The notes below the pieces were generated by a model. The model was given only the letters and a program-made list of their open reading frames with translations. It was not told the DNA's origin and ran no database searches. Below are positions 31,970 through 44,650 of a stretch of 64,000 nt of DNA, piece by piece (position 1 is the stretch's first letter; each line of letters starts with the position of its first letter). The stretch covers positions 374,001 through 438,000 of the forward strand of contig CP136062.1 of the NCBI GenBank assembly GCA_032622095.1. Direction: 5' to 3'. This DNA is from Siphonodentalium dalli (taxonomy: Eukaryota > Mollusca > Scaphopoda > Gadilida > Siphonodentaliidae). Made by a program: the position numbers and the translations under genes.

Positions 31970-32720
31970 TACCTATATAGTATATCGGTGAGCATATTCA
32001 TGCATTTGCCTTGCTTCTTGCTAAGTCCGTTTGAATTTGCGTCATGAAGAGAGGGTTTGAATTTGAGTAATATATATCACCCGTCACAACGTTATACGCT
32101 ACCAGGGTTAAACCGTTCAATATAAATTATTAAAAAGTGTACTAATCTTGCGTATATATACTACTTATCACATCCACTCATCGAAAAGTTTTTATCTCAA
32201 TATATGATTTTCGGAGTAATTTTGCCCATTTGATCTTCGGTGGAATTTTCCAAATCTGAACCCACCCGACACAAACACTCCCTTGAGAAGGTTGCGTTTA
32301 TATTAGAGAGGTCAAATTTTAGAGTCATACCTACAGTATACCGGCTTATGTACCACCGCATTAAACTCGCTCCTACATCGGCCCGTTTGGATTTGGGGCT
32401 AAACATCGGCTAGTGATAGACTACAGAAGTATACATATTTATGATATATAGCGTTGTCACGAGTAAACCGTTCCATCTGAAAATTAGAAAATTGCGCTCT
32501 AGATGCGCGTGAACACTAGCTATCAGATGTACTCGTCAAAAAAATTTATCTCGATGTTTGAATTTGAAGTATAGCGGTCAAGATTTGGGGGGGGGGCGTG
32601 AATAGAATATCCACATGTACCTGCTACGGCATTACCTTGCTCTTTAATTAGTTCTTTTGGATTTGGTGGGAAGAATAGGTGCATTTTCCTGTTCCCCGTA
32701 TAGCGGAAAGGGGTATATAT
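31970..32720. repeat. degenerate tandem repeat, unit about 350 bp
   Basis: The phrases 'TTATCTCAATAT/TTATCTCGATGT' (32191, 32549), 'GTAAACCGTTC', and 'CGTTTGGATTTGGG' (about 32025, 32385, 32655) recur in the same order. Similarity is low, suggesting an old duplication. Confidence 0.45.
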
Positions 32721-32822
32721 ATATAGTCACGCATTTCAATCAGTTTGGATATACAGTTTAAATATACACAGTTATATGCCTATATATTTAATACTAATAT
32801 ATTTTCTTATAAATTAACAGTG

Positions 32823-32900
32823 CAGTGCGTAGCCGAGTGGCGAGAGCGTCAAACTTTCAGTTTGTGTTTTATTGCGACGTGAGTTCGAATCCCGTCAAAT
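32823..32900 (+). ncRNA. tRNA-like Pol III unit, copy 1
   Basis: An A box (TAGCCGAGTGG, 32830-32840) and a B box (GAGTTCGAATCCC, from 32881) are about 50 bp apart and are followed by TTTTTTT terminators. An anticodon-like hairpin (CAAAC/GTTTG) and a T-arm-like hairpin (GACG/CGTC) can form. The acceptor ends do not pair into a normal 7-bp stem, so this is a tRNA-derived SINE head or pseudo-tRNA rather than a working tRNA gene. Confidence 0.55.
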
Positions 32901-33093
32901 TATCTTTTTTTATTTTTTATTTTTAACATGTTTTGGTGTATTTTAATCATCAAATACGAATAATACCAAACTAAAGATAATGTAAAGATGCTTTTTATAT
33001 TCGATTTCAATCAGTTTGGATATAAAGTTTAAATATACACAGTTATATGACTATATATTTAATACTAATATATTTTCTTATAAATTAACAGCG

Positions 33094-33171
33094 CAGTGCG
33101 TATCCGAGTGGTGAGAGCGTCAAACCTTCAGTTTGTGTTTTATTGCGACGTGAGTTCGAATCCCGTCAAAT
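33094..33171 (+). ncRNA. tRNA-like Pol III unit, copy 2
   Basis: Duplicate of the previous unit with an altered A box (TATCCGAGTGG, 33101-33111), an identical B box (33152-33164) and a substitution in the anticodon-like loop. The T-rich terminator is retained. Confidence 0.5.
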
Positions 33172-33530
33172 TATCTTTTTTTATTTTTTATTTTTAACAT
33201 GTTTTGGTGTATTTTAATCATCAAATACGAATAATACCAAACTAAAGATAACGTAAAGATGCTTTTTATATTCGATAAATAACTAAAATATAAACGTCGA
33301 TGTGTTATTGAATCGGATATAAAACAATAAACACGTGGGTCGGTTTTCGCATATATAACATGAAGCGCGCTTAATGAACGTTCGGTCCGAAGAATATAAT
33401 GAGTGATTAACAACAACACACAAATAGTTTGAACGTAATCGAACAGAAAAGAGCGTTCTCTATAAGTAGATTCCTTTATGGTAGGAATAATGAGCGGTTG
33501 TTTCACGTTTGCTTTTTTGACAAGACGTAA

Positions 33531-33764
33531 ATGACGGAGTACGAAACTATCAGTGGTGTTTTAGTTTGCGAAAGTATAAAAGGAGTCATTTCCAATTCGG
33601 TAGACATATACTCACGGAAAGAATTGAATGTCTATCAGCAGTATACTACGGTTTATAACAATATACAAATTGATCTTACGAAACTGATGATGTTTGCATG
33701 TTTCTATGTGTTTATCGTTGTTATCGCAAATGGAATAATTGGCTATACGTCGTCATTACGTTAG
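33531..33764 (+). CDS. possible small single-pass membrane protein
   Basis: A 77-residue ORF with a strongly hydrophobic segment near residues 53-72 (MMFACFYVFIVVIANGIIG) and a polar N-terminal half. The start context is AAATGACGG. An AAAAGAGCGTT motif lies about 75 bp upstream (33447-33457). No family is recognised, and it could be a chance ORF. Confidence 0.2.
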   Translation: MTEYETISGVLVCESIKGVISNSVDIYSRKELNVYQQYTTVYNNIQIDLTKLMMFACFYVFIVVIANGIIGYTSSLR

Positions 33765-34749
33765 TAGAAATATACACCATATAACGAAGTCTTGTGTGAT
33801 CAAATTAATGTAATGTTTGTATTTTGTTTGGTTGTATATGATATGCAGTGCGTTGAAGATGCGAAAGAAAATACAAAAGTGAAATGCACGCACGCAGATA
33901 GCTCATGACACACTATACACGATAAAATGATAATTTACCACACACCATGGGCTACACAATTTACGAATAGGTGGGTTTATATTAAAATCCAAGTTATTTG
34001 CTTTATAACGGCTCCGATATGAACTCATACCAATATAGCACTCTGGAAATGATTGTTGGAATTCGACGGGCGTTCTATCAGTTCTCTGGTAGAGGAATGA
34101 GACTGGCCCGCGGCAAGACGGGTGTATTCGAATCGGAGGTAGGTTCCATCCCACGGAGGATGGGGTAGCCGGAGGAAGGAGAGAGGGGAGTGACAAATTT
34201 TTGGCGTATATATAGATAATATATATTATATATATAAGCGGAATTATTTTGAAGAGCTCTTTTCACTTGACTGAGAAAAAAATAATGTTCTATGTCTAAA
34301 AGTTTTGGTTGACATATTGGAGCCTTTTTCAAAAAGTGAAAACAAAATGAACGACTTTTCTGGGGCAGGTCGATTTGGATCCGTTTTGGACTCTGGATTT
34401 CCCAAAAGTCATCTCCGTTTCGCGTGTAGCATAATATGAATCTTCGGAGGAGATGTGTACACAAGCACATGGGCCCAAATTGCAAACTTTGAGGGCCCGT
34501 AACTCTTGCATTTCTTCTCGGATTTCAAAAATCCTTTCCGGTATGGGTTTGTTTTCGTTCGGGAAATACATAAACTTAAATAGATGAATGTCAATAAAAA
34601 ATTTATTTTGCGAAAATCTTGCCCCCCAACCCAGTGTCAAAATATATGTCCGACCCTGTCAAATTTTCCTTCTCTGACTAAACTGACAACTGTCAACACG
34701 ACTATGAAAACCACATGCAGTTATCTGGAATGATACAAGAGGACAACAG
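33765..34749. other. gene-free spacer
   Basis: Nothing supportable is seen. Overlapping short minus-strand ORFs at 34078-34640 lack family resemblance. Confidence 0.4.
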
Positions 34750-35230
34750 AGTACAATCAAATAGAGGTTTGCCAACTATGGGCCGTAACTCCTCAGGGAA
34801 AGCGCGGACACAAGTTTTGATGCCCGTGGGCAGTAGGGCATATCGAGGTGTGCATACGGTCCAATTTTCGATGCTCTGCTCCTTATAATTTCCGAGATAA
34901 TGAAATGACATTTTTTCAGATAAAGGGAGATAACTCCTCGGGGAAAACGCGGACAATATTCTTTATGCGACGATGGCATACAACTCTTTGACCCCAAGAT
35001 ACGTGCCAAGTTTTAATATGCTACTCCTGGTACTTTTCGAGTAATAAGGGTTGCAAAAGTGTCCAGTATAAGAATAATAATAACAATGAAAAATTATCGA
35101 AAAAGGGCCATAACTCTGTCAAAAGATATTGGACCAACATCCGGATACCATTATTTTTAGTAGACCTTAGATGCCTATATTCGCTAGAGATTTCGCGGTC
35201 CTACTCCCATTAGTTTCTAAGTATTTCCAA
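34750..35230. repeat. degenerate tandem repeat with 'GGGAGATAACTC / GGGCCGTAACTC' phrases
   Basis: Units with TAACTCCTC(A/G)GGGAAA and CGCGGACA recur at about 34782 and 34929, and a relative (AAAGGGCCATAACTCTG) at 35104. The phrases are characteristic of dispersed mollusc repeats. A related single copy lies at about 44880-45070. Confidence 0.5.
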
Positions 35231-37433
35231 TTAAACAGAAAACGGCCGCAGTAGAAAAACAATACACTTCCTGGCTACGATATATCGGATCTGACCTTAC
35301 CCGGCCCGCCAGATAGAGCGCGCAAACGCGCTGAGATCGGCGCTGTAGCTAATTACGCTCCAGATTCGGCGCGCGTATCGGAACGGTGTGCGACAAGAGC
35401 GCAGTGCTTATGAACGCATCGCTGTATGCGTGAGACTGTTCTTATTTCGGTCATATCTCGTTGTTCTGTTGAGGACATGGTATGCACGGGCTATGCATTA
35501 TTCCAATAAAGAGCGTTCATCGCAAGTTAATGGTAAAATATATGTTCAAATAGGACGCCTGTTTTTTAAAATAATTTTTGACGGGCTGTCCCCGACACAA
35601 CACAATGCAAAATATATGTCTACCTTACTTTGGGCATCAATATAATACAGTATGGTTATATTGAATCATATGTTCCCGACTGTTATGTGCTATTTTAACA
35701 TTGCATGATGTTGTGTTGGCAAGGCAAATTTCGGAATAGTATTAGCTTGATGCCAATACATAGCATTGTATACAACCTACATGTACATCGTAACTATATT
35801 TATCACATAATTAACTCACAAAATCAGCTTCATAATTATTGGTAAGACACACGTTTAATATTAGCGCATGCGATGACGTCACGCCGAAGATTTTCCACTA
35901 ATTGATAGAGATTCTCATATTTACCCCAAAACTCCCACTTTATTTAACTAAAATGCATAACAATAAAAAAAACTAGGAGATATATAGTCAGGGGAATTTC
36001 GCACAATTGACCTCACCACCCCAAATACATATATAAGTCTTATATCGTGTCTTTTTTTAAAACATATTTTATTGTAATATAATATTACAAGAGGGATAGG
36101 GGCACAAATTTTAACAACTTACACCCACCCCTCTCCCATTAACATTTTAACAAATACAACGTAGATGACGAAGATAACATATATACGGGATGACGTTTTG
36201 TGTGTTTCTAATTGCTGTCTTTATGGTGGTGAGGTTAATTGTACCAAATACAAGTGTATAGAGTTATTCACCTTCCATCAAAACTAACAGACTGGCTCTT
36301 AGTCCAGATAGGTGTTTGTCTGTTCTCGAACAAATTCCTATGAGTTTACTCAATATAACACAATCATGCCTCGTGGTACAACCAGATAGTCGTATACCCA
36401 AGGGGCATCATTATAAATCACTTTGCTGTACTATTGTAGGCCGAGTTGGGTGGTCAAAGGAAGCACATGACCCATGAACAATGGTAGTCTGTCCTCATTC
36501 CCATATTCCAGCATACATGCCAGTGGACTGTTATCTTCTTAACATTGCATTTTATTGAGTTGTGGGAGGCAAATATCGAAATATTATAAGTTGTATGTCG
36601 ATAAAGAGCGTTTATAACTAATATACTTCCCATGAGTGGAAACTGATTTCTAAATTACACACACACCGGATTGTCCTAGTTTGTCTGAAACTTTGGTTTC
36701 AGTCTTTCACAGTTAAATGCAGGAGAACACTATGAACATTATTATACTGATGTACATGTATACATACCATACGACCATAGTTGAATATAATTCATGTAAA
36801 TATATATATTATGCATTGTAAATAGATGCACAAATTTTGTTAATGAAATGCCGGCTGCGATGGGACACCCGGGAACAGACACGCGTCAGACGAAATTATC
36901 ACTTCATGGTCATTAGCCAATGTAATTGACACCTCCCGGTGGACCAATATAAATCGCCCGAGTGTACACAACAGATTAAAATATGCTAACAGTCAGTCAA
37001 CGATGGTGTGATATAATAACCACACACTGGTTAAATGGTCTTGCTAATTTGCTATGATGCTGGTGGGATCAGGTGAACTGTCATGCTGATGATATGGCGA
37101 ACTGATGCTGCTAAGACCACATGACCAAATAACCAGGGCGAACCAGTGTTAAATGAATATTTATAGCAATGAAGAGCGGCGATCATCATCTATACACACC
37201 CACACCAATCTATATCGAAACGGACATCGAGACAACAAGGTGACACCCGTCAGGTCACGGGCGCGTCGACAGGGATGTGAGCTATGGTAACTCCGTGTGT
37301 GTCAATAGTTGTGGGAGCAGGCCACAGCGGTGAAAGTGACCACCTTACTATAAGTGTGACACAGTGCATGTATGTCATAGGTGAGATAGAGCTGATTTCA
37401 AGGTTCAGTCATTGCAAGGCAAACACTTTCCAT
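35231..37433. other. gene-free spacer with short inverted repeats
   Basis: AATAAAGAGCGTT motifs lie at 35505-35517 and 36600-36612. An 18-bp inverted repeat (ACAATTGACCTCACCACC at 36003, inverted at about 36222-36239) may mark a small fold-back element. No gene. Confidence 0.45.
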
Positions 37434-37690
37434 CCCGGTTAAGTTATCCTGCTAATTTGATCTGATGCTGGTGGGTCCTGCTGACTTGCCATTGTGCTGG
37501 TAGTGACAAATATTGGTGTTAAGAAATTGTTCCGTTATTGTATATATATCCAGACACTGCAACATGTATGTTCCGAAAGAATAACGGTACATTTTCTTAA
37601 CAGAATCAGTTTACCATATCAGCATATTTCAACTCCGTGGTATACCCACCAGCATCGTAGCAAATCAACAAGACTACTTAAATTCGGGAT
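37434..37690. mobile_element. fold-back element with about 45-bp arms
   Basis: The left arm (37434-37476, GATGCTGGTGGGT end) recurs inverted at about 37645-37690 (ACCCACCAGCATC start). A diverged relative of the left arm lies at 37028-37065. No ORF of note inside. Confidence 0.5.
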
Positions 37691-40066
37691 ATCTCACTGA
37701 CGTACATGTGCACGTACGCATCGACATTAACATTTGAGTTTGTTTATGTGTCTATATTATATTTTACTGTTTAATTTAGGTTTTGTGCGCCCATATGGTA
37801 TTATAGAAATATATCACAAGATTACATAAAATAAAAGCTTCCTCCATATAGGCGGCATATGAATTATTTTAATAAACGCCATGCTGTCTCCAAATTTATG
37901 CGAATGTCACGCAGCGCGGACATACGTAGTTTGCATGCAGGAGTTACTGTTCCTTTAGATATATAAAATAAAAGTTAATTCCACTTATCCCACAATATTA
38001 CGAGGCAATTTCACAATTATATTATTTATATGCCGTTCCTTTAGAATACTCTCATTATCCTCATCTCCACCCATTGAACCATGTCGTAATCCCTATGTCT
38101 GTCAGTATTTTTATTTTCGGAAACGGCCGAATTAAAATATCTTCCAGCCACATCGATGAATCCAAGATCATCCTTCTTGATTCGCCATTTTCGACTGCAT
38201 ATTTTAACGAAGAGTATGTGTCGTACTTTGTCATCAATTTAGAGCACTTCAATACAAATCTGTGGAACTAATCACGCATGATTGTGGTTGTTTTGTTTGT
38301 ATGACGACAACAGCATGAATAATATGGATACCAATGTCCTAGTGGGATATATTCTGCAGGTATCGATCATACGCGATGCCAATAATTATTAAAAAAAATA
38401 ATACATTTACGATTTGAGATAGACGGGATCAGTTGTGACTGTGTACGTACATGTACATATGTGGATGTTAATATCAGCAAACTATATATAGGGACTATAA
38501 CATTGCATAGCAATATACTGACCTATTAATTTTAAACCCAGAGTGTTTGCCGCCATCCATGGCGTACCACCCGACGGTGTATACAAACACAGCCATATAG
38601 AAGGGAATCATAATTCCTATTAACCGCCAGGGCAGATATATAGCGCACACTATGGGCTGAGACAATTTGAGATATCTTCCGCCGCCCCTAAGGCGCGCCA
38701 TCGGATTATATTAGTAATGGATGGGCTAACACGCGCCGGCAGGCGATCTCACTGCTCAAGATAGATATTCCCTCCTGTTTGGCTTTTGTAGTAAATCGCC
38801 AAATGTATGCGTGACACAATGTGATACATACATATTTACCCCAGTTATTTTAATTATCAGACGGTCACCATATCACCAAGTTACAACGACAATATTTCTT
38901 CAATCGGATAATGCATCTTAAAAGGCACTTAATCAGATAATGCATCTTTAAAAGCATTTAACATTAACAATGATTAGCGCACCACATATAAATGTACATT
39001 CATGGCACCGACAAACAAGATTTCATGTTCAACACTATGAAAGCGTACTGAAAACATACAATTCGTAATTATGGTGATAAACACGCAAATAATCCATCGA
39101 TATACTCAACATCTGCTTATGTATGCATTGCATGAAATCATTGGTTATGACCAATGACAAATAGAGTGCGTCGCCCCCTGTCATGGATGCGATCAACCAG
39201 CATCGTGTATCTTACACCGTTGCAGGGACGTGGCAACAGTATATACACTGAAAATATTGTTGACTTAACTGTTTGCTCAACAATTTGACTCCTATTACTC
39301 TTTGCTAAATATGACGTGTACCGCCTCCTCTGGTCTGATCTCACCCTCGCGCGCGCTTCGGCTACTCCATTAGCAACTTTCCTCCATTATGGAGAGCAAA
39401 TATATATATTTTGAACATTCAGGGGCGAGTAATTCGCTTACAAAATTTTCATGGCATCGTTATCGGGGTGACATGTGACCATGCCATGTAAATTTGGTCG
39501 CGTTGGGAGATAATTCACTGCAACCTGGTGTGCAACCATAAGTGGTAATACGGTGCACCATCTTCGATTTCTTTCAAGCTACAATATGACTTACATGTGG
39601 AACAACACTTTTCGCACCTATTCAATTTGAAGCCAAGTAGTTTGCATATAAAGCACGAAATGGTTGAATTTTCGAAACCTTATCAAACTGAAATGTACAG
39701 CAAATTACGAGATACAAAACATTTGAGTTTATGTCGACCAATTTGATCAGAATTATTTGGTGTCTAGCAATGGTTTTGGTATATCGACACCATTGCAAAT
39801 CAATGTACATGTACATAGATGCGTGGATAAGTAGAGGTTAAAGCGTATATCGTAGCCATTTAACAATATAGAACGAAATCGCTGTTCATTTGACAGGTCA
39901 TATATAATTGAATAGATGTATATTGTGTGTGTATGTAAATGGAAAAAAAAAATTACTGCTATTGTATTGTGTTTATTTCAGGCAAGATATGCCCATATAT
40001 AGTCATAATCCAACATATAATTACGAATTTTCGATATACTATATAGGTATGATTTCTTAACATAAG
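37691..40066. other. gene-free spacer
   Basis: A 27-bp tandem duplication (ATAATGCATCTT...) lies near 38903-38960. No gene is recognised. Confidence 0.45.
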
Positions 40067-40588
40067 TTAAAGATACGGGCGGCGTTGGTGGTGGGTATGC
40101 TGTTAAAATAATCACATCCGTCAAAAACCGCCATAAACAGAAGGATTAGTAAAAATATAGAGCCTTTGTTCTTATGTCAATCAGAAATATGGCATAAACA
40201 GTATGTTATTGTCATTTTCCCCTTTTGTTGTGTAAACGAAAGCAAAAACGTTACGTTTCCTGGTTTTTTTTTATGTCCGGATATGGTAAACACAAAGAGC
40301 GTTATTTGTTAAGGTTTTCCTGATATGGAAATAATAAAGAGCGTTTATATCATTTGTGTGTGTTAACCAATATAATTGCACTGTGTTATATAAACTTAAG
40401 CACAACTTCTGTAACACGAGCAGTCTCTTGTTTACGTACAACATCGTACGTCTTGACGACAATATACTATCTACGCGCTGATTATGTTTGGCATCGAGCG
40501 GAACTGTATATATTTTTGTGTTCCTTCTGTTAATGCCGATTTGGACAAATATAAATATTTCTGCAACAAACGCCGCCCGTGCCTTTAG
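40067..40588 (+). mobile_element. MITE copy 3, full length (about 520 bp)
   Basis: Terminal inverted repeats TTAAAGATACGGGCGGCGTT and its counterpart (CGCCGCCCGTGCCTTTAG) bound an element without transposase. Two motif copies sit near the centre (40292-40303, 40333-40345). Each half carries an ACAGAAGGA-like phrase next to its terminus, giving the element internal symmetry. Confidence 0.8.
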
Positions 40589-41823
40589 CCTCTGGTGTTC
40601 CTACTAGCAAGTCCACTCGTCTGCTTACAGTGTTAAATGTATTCCAAGCTACATCGACCAACACTTATAATACACATGAAATATTGAGCAACAGTATAAA
40701 ACTAGGCGGCTATCCGGGTGGATATGCTGATCTATTCGACTTGACACTGATATTAACACACATGGTGGTCAAATGCAGTGGATTTCTGCCAGTCATTATT
40801 CATCATCAAAGAAGCATGGAATTCCGTGCTGTCTGTATAGGCCAGAAATTCCCACCAGATGATACATTACGTAATACGAACGCCCCGATGCTTGAAGGTT
40901 GCTCAATGTGTTGAGCAGATGTTTCTGCATTGGAACGCCGGGCTTTATTAGCTTCCGTTTTGTGTCTGTCTTTCATGAAAGTTATCCGACCTCCTGATAT
41001 TTTAATTATCACATAAGAAACTAGATCGCACTATCGACTTCAAATGAGCCTTCTCAAATTAAATTATATTGTGTATATATATCACAAGTTAACTTTTGTA
41101 TATGTATATACATGTATTGTACAATAATGGTCCCCATATTTGGAGGAATAAATATCTCTCTCGTGGTATGGCATTACACCTGAATGGTAAGCCCTAATGA
41201 ATTAAACCAAACGGATAAGATTAATGGCAATGACATATAACAGGCAAGTATATTATTTATATTGTAAATACTGTTCATATATTATAATGTATCATTTGAA
41301 AATTTATGATGTAAGTCATGCATGTTCATAAATGTAATATATGTTATCTTAATATCTATGTATTATTGGTCGATAAGATTAAACAAATTGAATTGACCGG
41401 TGGAATAGAAAGTAGATTGCAGGACTGGGAAGTATATCATATATAGGCAAATTTGAGAACGTTCTAAACATTCATAAAATGGCAGTTAAAACAGTTTTTT
41501 AAAAACTCTTGCCAGTGTGACTCCCACCCCCACCCCCCATATTGCGTGCAAACAACAGTCGCTATCTTGGAACAGCATACCACAATTATAAGCACTGATC
41601 TCAGGTTATAATATGAAAGGATCAATTGTGTTAATGCCATACTGACTAATATTATTGCCAAAATTAATGCTGTGCCAGCGTAACACAACACTGCCGACCC
41701 ATAACTATAATTATACAGTATTTCTCGCATTGTCGTTTATTTGTATCCCGTGATAATGGGTGGCTGAACACAACAGTCGGTTGAAGGTACTCAATCCGAA
41801 TTAACGCTCGCAAATATGTCGAT

Positions 41824-41825
<2 letters not shown>
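40589..41825. other. gene-free spacer
   Basis: An open frame up to 40914 begins inside the MITE end and shows no family resemblance. Nothing else is supportable. Confidence 0.4.

Positions 41826-41875
<50 letters not shown>
41826..41875. repeat. (AT)n microsatellite
   Basis: About 24 AT units. Confidence 0.95.
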
Positions 41876-41876
<1 letters not shown>

Positions 41877-42245
41877 CTTTATTAACTTCCATTAACGGAG
41901 ATCATACATCAATACATTGTATGTGTTGTATAAACGAATTGGAGCGTTTTGTACACATAAAGGTGAGAGTGGTATTTAAAAACATTATTTAGTATATATA
42001 CAAACAACATTTGAGCATAGAAAATGGCGGCAAAAAGTAACAACACTGAATTCCAGTACATTACAGCAGTATGAGCCGTATTAGAGTTTGATCACATATA
42101 GATAAGGAAAGTGTATATCGCATGTGTATAGATGTTGATCTTATGTTCACTAAGCCATGCTCCTTTTCACCCTCAAACATTTTAATGTCAACAAGACTTG
42201 CTTTTCTGGCAGGCAGCAAGCACACGCAAGCAATCGGGTATAGTC

Positions 42246-42748
42246 TTAACGGGCATTGTTTCGTAAAAGTTGGCATCCTTTGTACATGAATTTCGCGGCG
42301 AATGTGAGAATATCTCCCCAAGCATTGATGACAACGAGTGGAGGAACGAAGGCTGTGCTGCCGATTAGGAAGTCACATAGATGGTTTTGCGAGAGTGAAT
42401 CGAGAAACATAAAACATTCTACCCCAAAGATGTCAATGGTGATTGACCAGAAACTGTATCTCAATTGATGCATGGCTGGCACATTACATGTAAATAATAC
42501 ATGTTCAATTTCTTTGTGATACGTTGATCTGCAGGCACCGCAATTCGAGTTGTTATTGAACATCGATCTGGCTTTTCAAAAAATGTTGTTGTTGGAATCG
42601 GATGATATGGGGACCATCGAATCGGATTGAGTACCTTTAATCTGGGTGGAGGAAATAAACCGGGGATCAATCCACGTTCTTCCTCAGAATATTGCTTCAT
42701 TGCCGCGAGATATGCCACTACTGTGATCTCAATGGCGAGGCATGACAA
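42246..42748 (-). pseudogene. LINE 3'-end remnant (reverse-transcriptase C-terminal zinc region)
   Basis: Minus-strand frames hold a Cys/His segment (CGACRSTYHKEIEHVLFTC) like the C-terminal zf-RVT region of non-LTR retrotransposons. Upstream of it, in another frame, is a SCLAIEITVVAYLAAM segment that parallels SCLAIDTPVVAYINL in the neighbouring remnant. Several frame breaks mean it is non-functional. Confidence 0.45.
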
Positions 42749-42912
42749 TTGTGCCAGTATGACAACTGAAGCGGCATTTCAAAAAATGTTGTTGTTGGAA
42801 TCGGATGATATGGGGATCATCGCATCGGATTGAGCACCTTTAAATTGGGTGGAGGTAATAATTCGGGTTCAATCCACGTTCTTCCTCAGAATATTGCTTC
42901 AATGCAGCGAGG
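42568..42912. repeat. 205-bp direct duplication within the LINE remnant
   Basis: 42568-42708 (TTTTCAAAAAATGTTGTTG start) is repeated at 42773-42912 with a handful of substitutions. Confidence 0.85.
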
Positions 42913-43274
42913 AATTATGATATGATATTTATTAGCATAAAACACTCATGTGAGCCGTATGCATTACATAATAATAAGACATATAATTTACACATACATA
43001 GTTCATATAATAAACTTTCCACATATTCATACTACAGTTATACAATGACTTAGTAGAGCTCAATAATATAAGCATGCAAATAAACTGTATGCAGGCCTAT
43101 GATATCGTGTGGAATAGAAATTAATTATTAATTTATTCATCAACTTCGGGCTTCTTTTCTCATTTCAAAGAATTCTTTGAAAGCTCGACTGATCACATTA
43201 CTTGTATTTGGTTGGTCGTTTCGCATTATGTATATGCATTTTGAGATACTACTGGCCCTTAGAAATTTAGTGAT

Positions 43275-43745
43275 TCATATAGGCCTTTTTCTCAATTTGT
43301 CGTATTTGATACAATGGAGAACAAAATGCTTCTCGTCTTCCACTGAGTTAGTATTGCACATCTTGAATATCCGATCATTGGCTGGCGTCGGTGGGCGTTT
43401 GTGTTCGCCTTTTTCTATTTCTAATGAATGACAGCTGATTCGAAGTCTACATAATTGTTCACGGTCTTTGATAGAAATTGTATGTATTAGATATGGTTCG
43501 AGTCGAAAAATGGTTTTGAATTGTTTGTATGGCCTTCGTTTACTGTGTGGATCGTCTGCACTGATAATATACTTATTTATATATTCATCCTTCAATCGTT
43601 CTGTGACGAGATTAATATATGCCACTACTGGGGTATCAATGGCGAGGCAGCTGCCAGTATGCCCTGTGGAGCAGCTTGAAACTAAATCAGTTACATTAAT
43701 TAGTCCTGAATAGACAATAATGATTTGACGGTTAAGGCGCTGCAT
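43275..43745 (-). pseudogene. LINE (non-LTR retrotransposon) C-terminal fragment
   Basis: A 156-codon frame ends in a block recognisable from invertebrate LINE ORF2 C termini: LCRLRISCHSLEIEKG, then RPPTPANDRIFKMCN and EDEKHFVLHCIKYDKLR, forming a CxxC...HxxxxC zinc motif. No reverse-transcriptase core is present. It is a 5'-truncated insertion, as is usual for LINEs. Confidence 0.6.
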
Positions 43746-43958
43746 AACGTCGCTTCTAATGGCTCATACTTTGGTCTCCCAGGGTCGATGGAAAAATTAT
43801 AATAAGCTGATTGTGTCATAACGTGAACAGACGAAAGGCCAAATTTCAATTTGGTCAGAACGTCACAGTCTTTGGTCAAACGCCACCTATTTTAATCACA
43901 GATTCTGACCCGCTTTCCGTCATCCAAATATGTATAATTTGGGGAAACTATTATGTCA

Positions 43959-44650
43959 TGTACAAAAGACTTATTCGCGATATCGAATTTAGAAGCAATA
44001 AAGAGCGTTTCTATGCCATTTGTATGCCATTTGACTGATTTATGTGAATATGTTAGAATAGGGCCCTTCGGTCATTTCACATTTAACAATTAAAGCTGAA
44101 ATTTCTAGAGTAAGCACGCGTGACATGTTTTCTCTCGAAACAACTCCAAAATCCGACTCGAATAAATAACCAACAACCACATTCGTGTAATTGGCCCATC
44201 GTGCCACTTATCCCACCCGATCACATCAAACCGAAGCCAATCAGGTTTATATGCGCTTTTTTTATTAGAGATATGATAAGGTACGGGAGCTTCCACGTTC
44301 GTTCTGACTTCACATCGCCATCATTGGCTCATTTAGTAACTTCTACAGTCGTTCCGGGTCTGTATAATCAGGGGGAGTTTCCTGCAATATGTCCATTAAC
44401 CACTAAAAAGTTATTGAAGAACACACTGATAAAATACACATATTCATTGCAAGTGGCAGAAACACAACGAAACTGACTTTTGTTCCTTCTGGCTATTTTC
44501 CCGTGAAATAAATATAGGTATAAATACACGAAATACTATTATGATGACTATATATGCCATAAACAAACGACTTATTCTAGATATAGAATATAGAAAAGTC
44601 GAGATCAGCACGAAGCAGTAAAAAGCGTTCGTTGCTAACACATTTATGGT
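43959..44650 (+). repeat. pair of related short repeats carrying the AAAGAGCGTT motif
   Basis: ACTTATTCGCGATATCGAAT (about 43967) and ACTTATTCTAGATATAGAAT (about 44570) are followed at similar distances by the motif (43997-44009; degenerate at 44618-44629). This is a second repeat family, distinct from the MITE, that carries the motif. Confidence 0.5.

Larger units (their letters stand above)
32733..33274 (+). repeat. tandem duplication of a 271-bp unit carrying a tRNA-like Pol III module
   Basis: Unit 1 is 32733-33003 and unit 2 is 33004-33274, nearly identical from ATTTCAATCAGTTTGG to TTTTTATATTCG. Each contains a tRNA-like block followed by long T runs. Confidence 0.9.

Noticed and set aside
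32823-33171. Two functional tRNA genes
   Set aside because: A and B boxes are present, but the 5' and 3' ends do not pair into an acceptor stem and the anticodon loop differs between copies. Recorded as tRNA-like only.
34077-34196. tRNA-like B box (GTATTCGAATC)
   Set aside because: There is no A box at suitable distance and no cloverleaf.
40579-40914. 111-codon ORF after the MITE
   Set aside because: It starts inside the MITE terminus and shows no recognisable domain.
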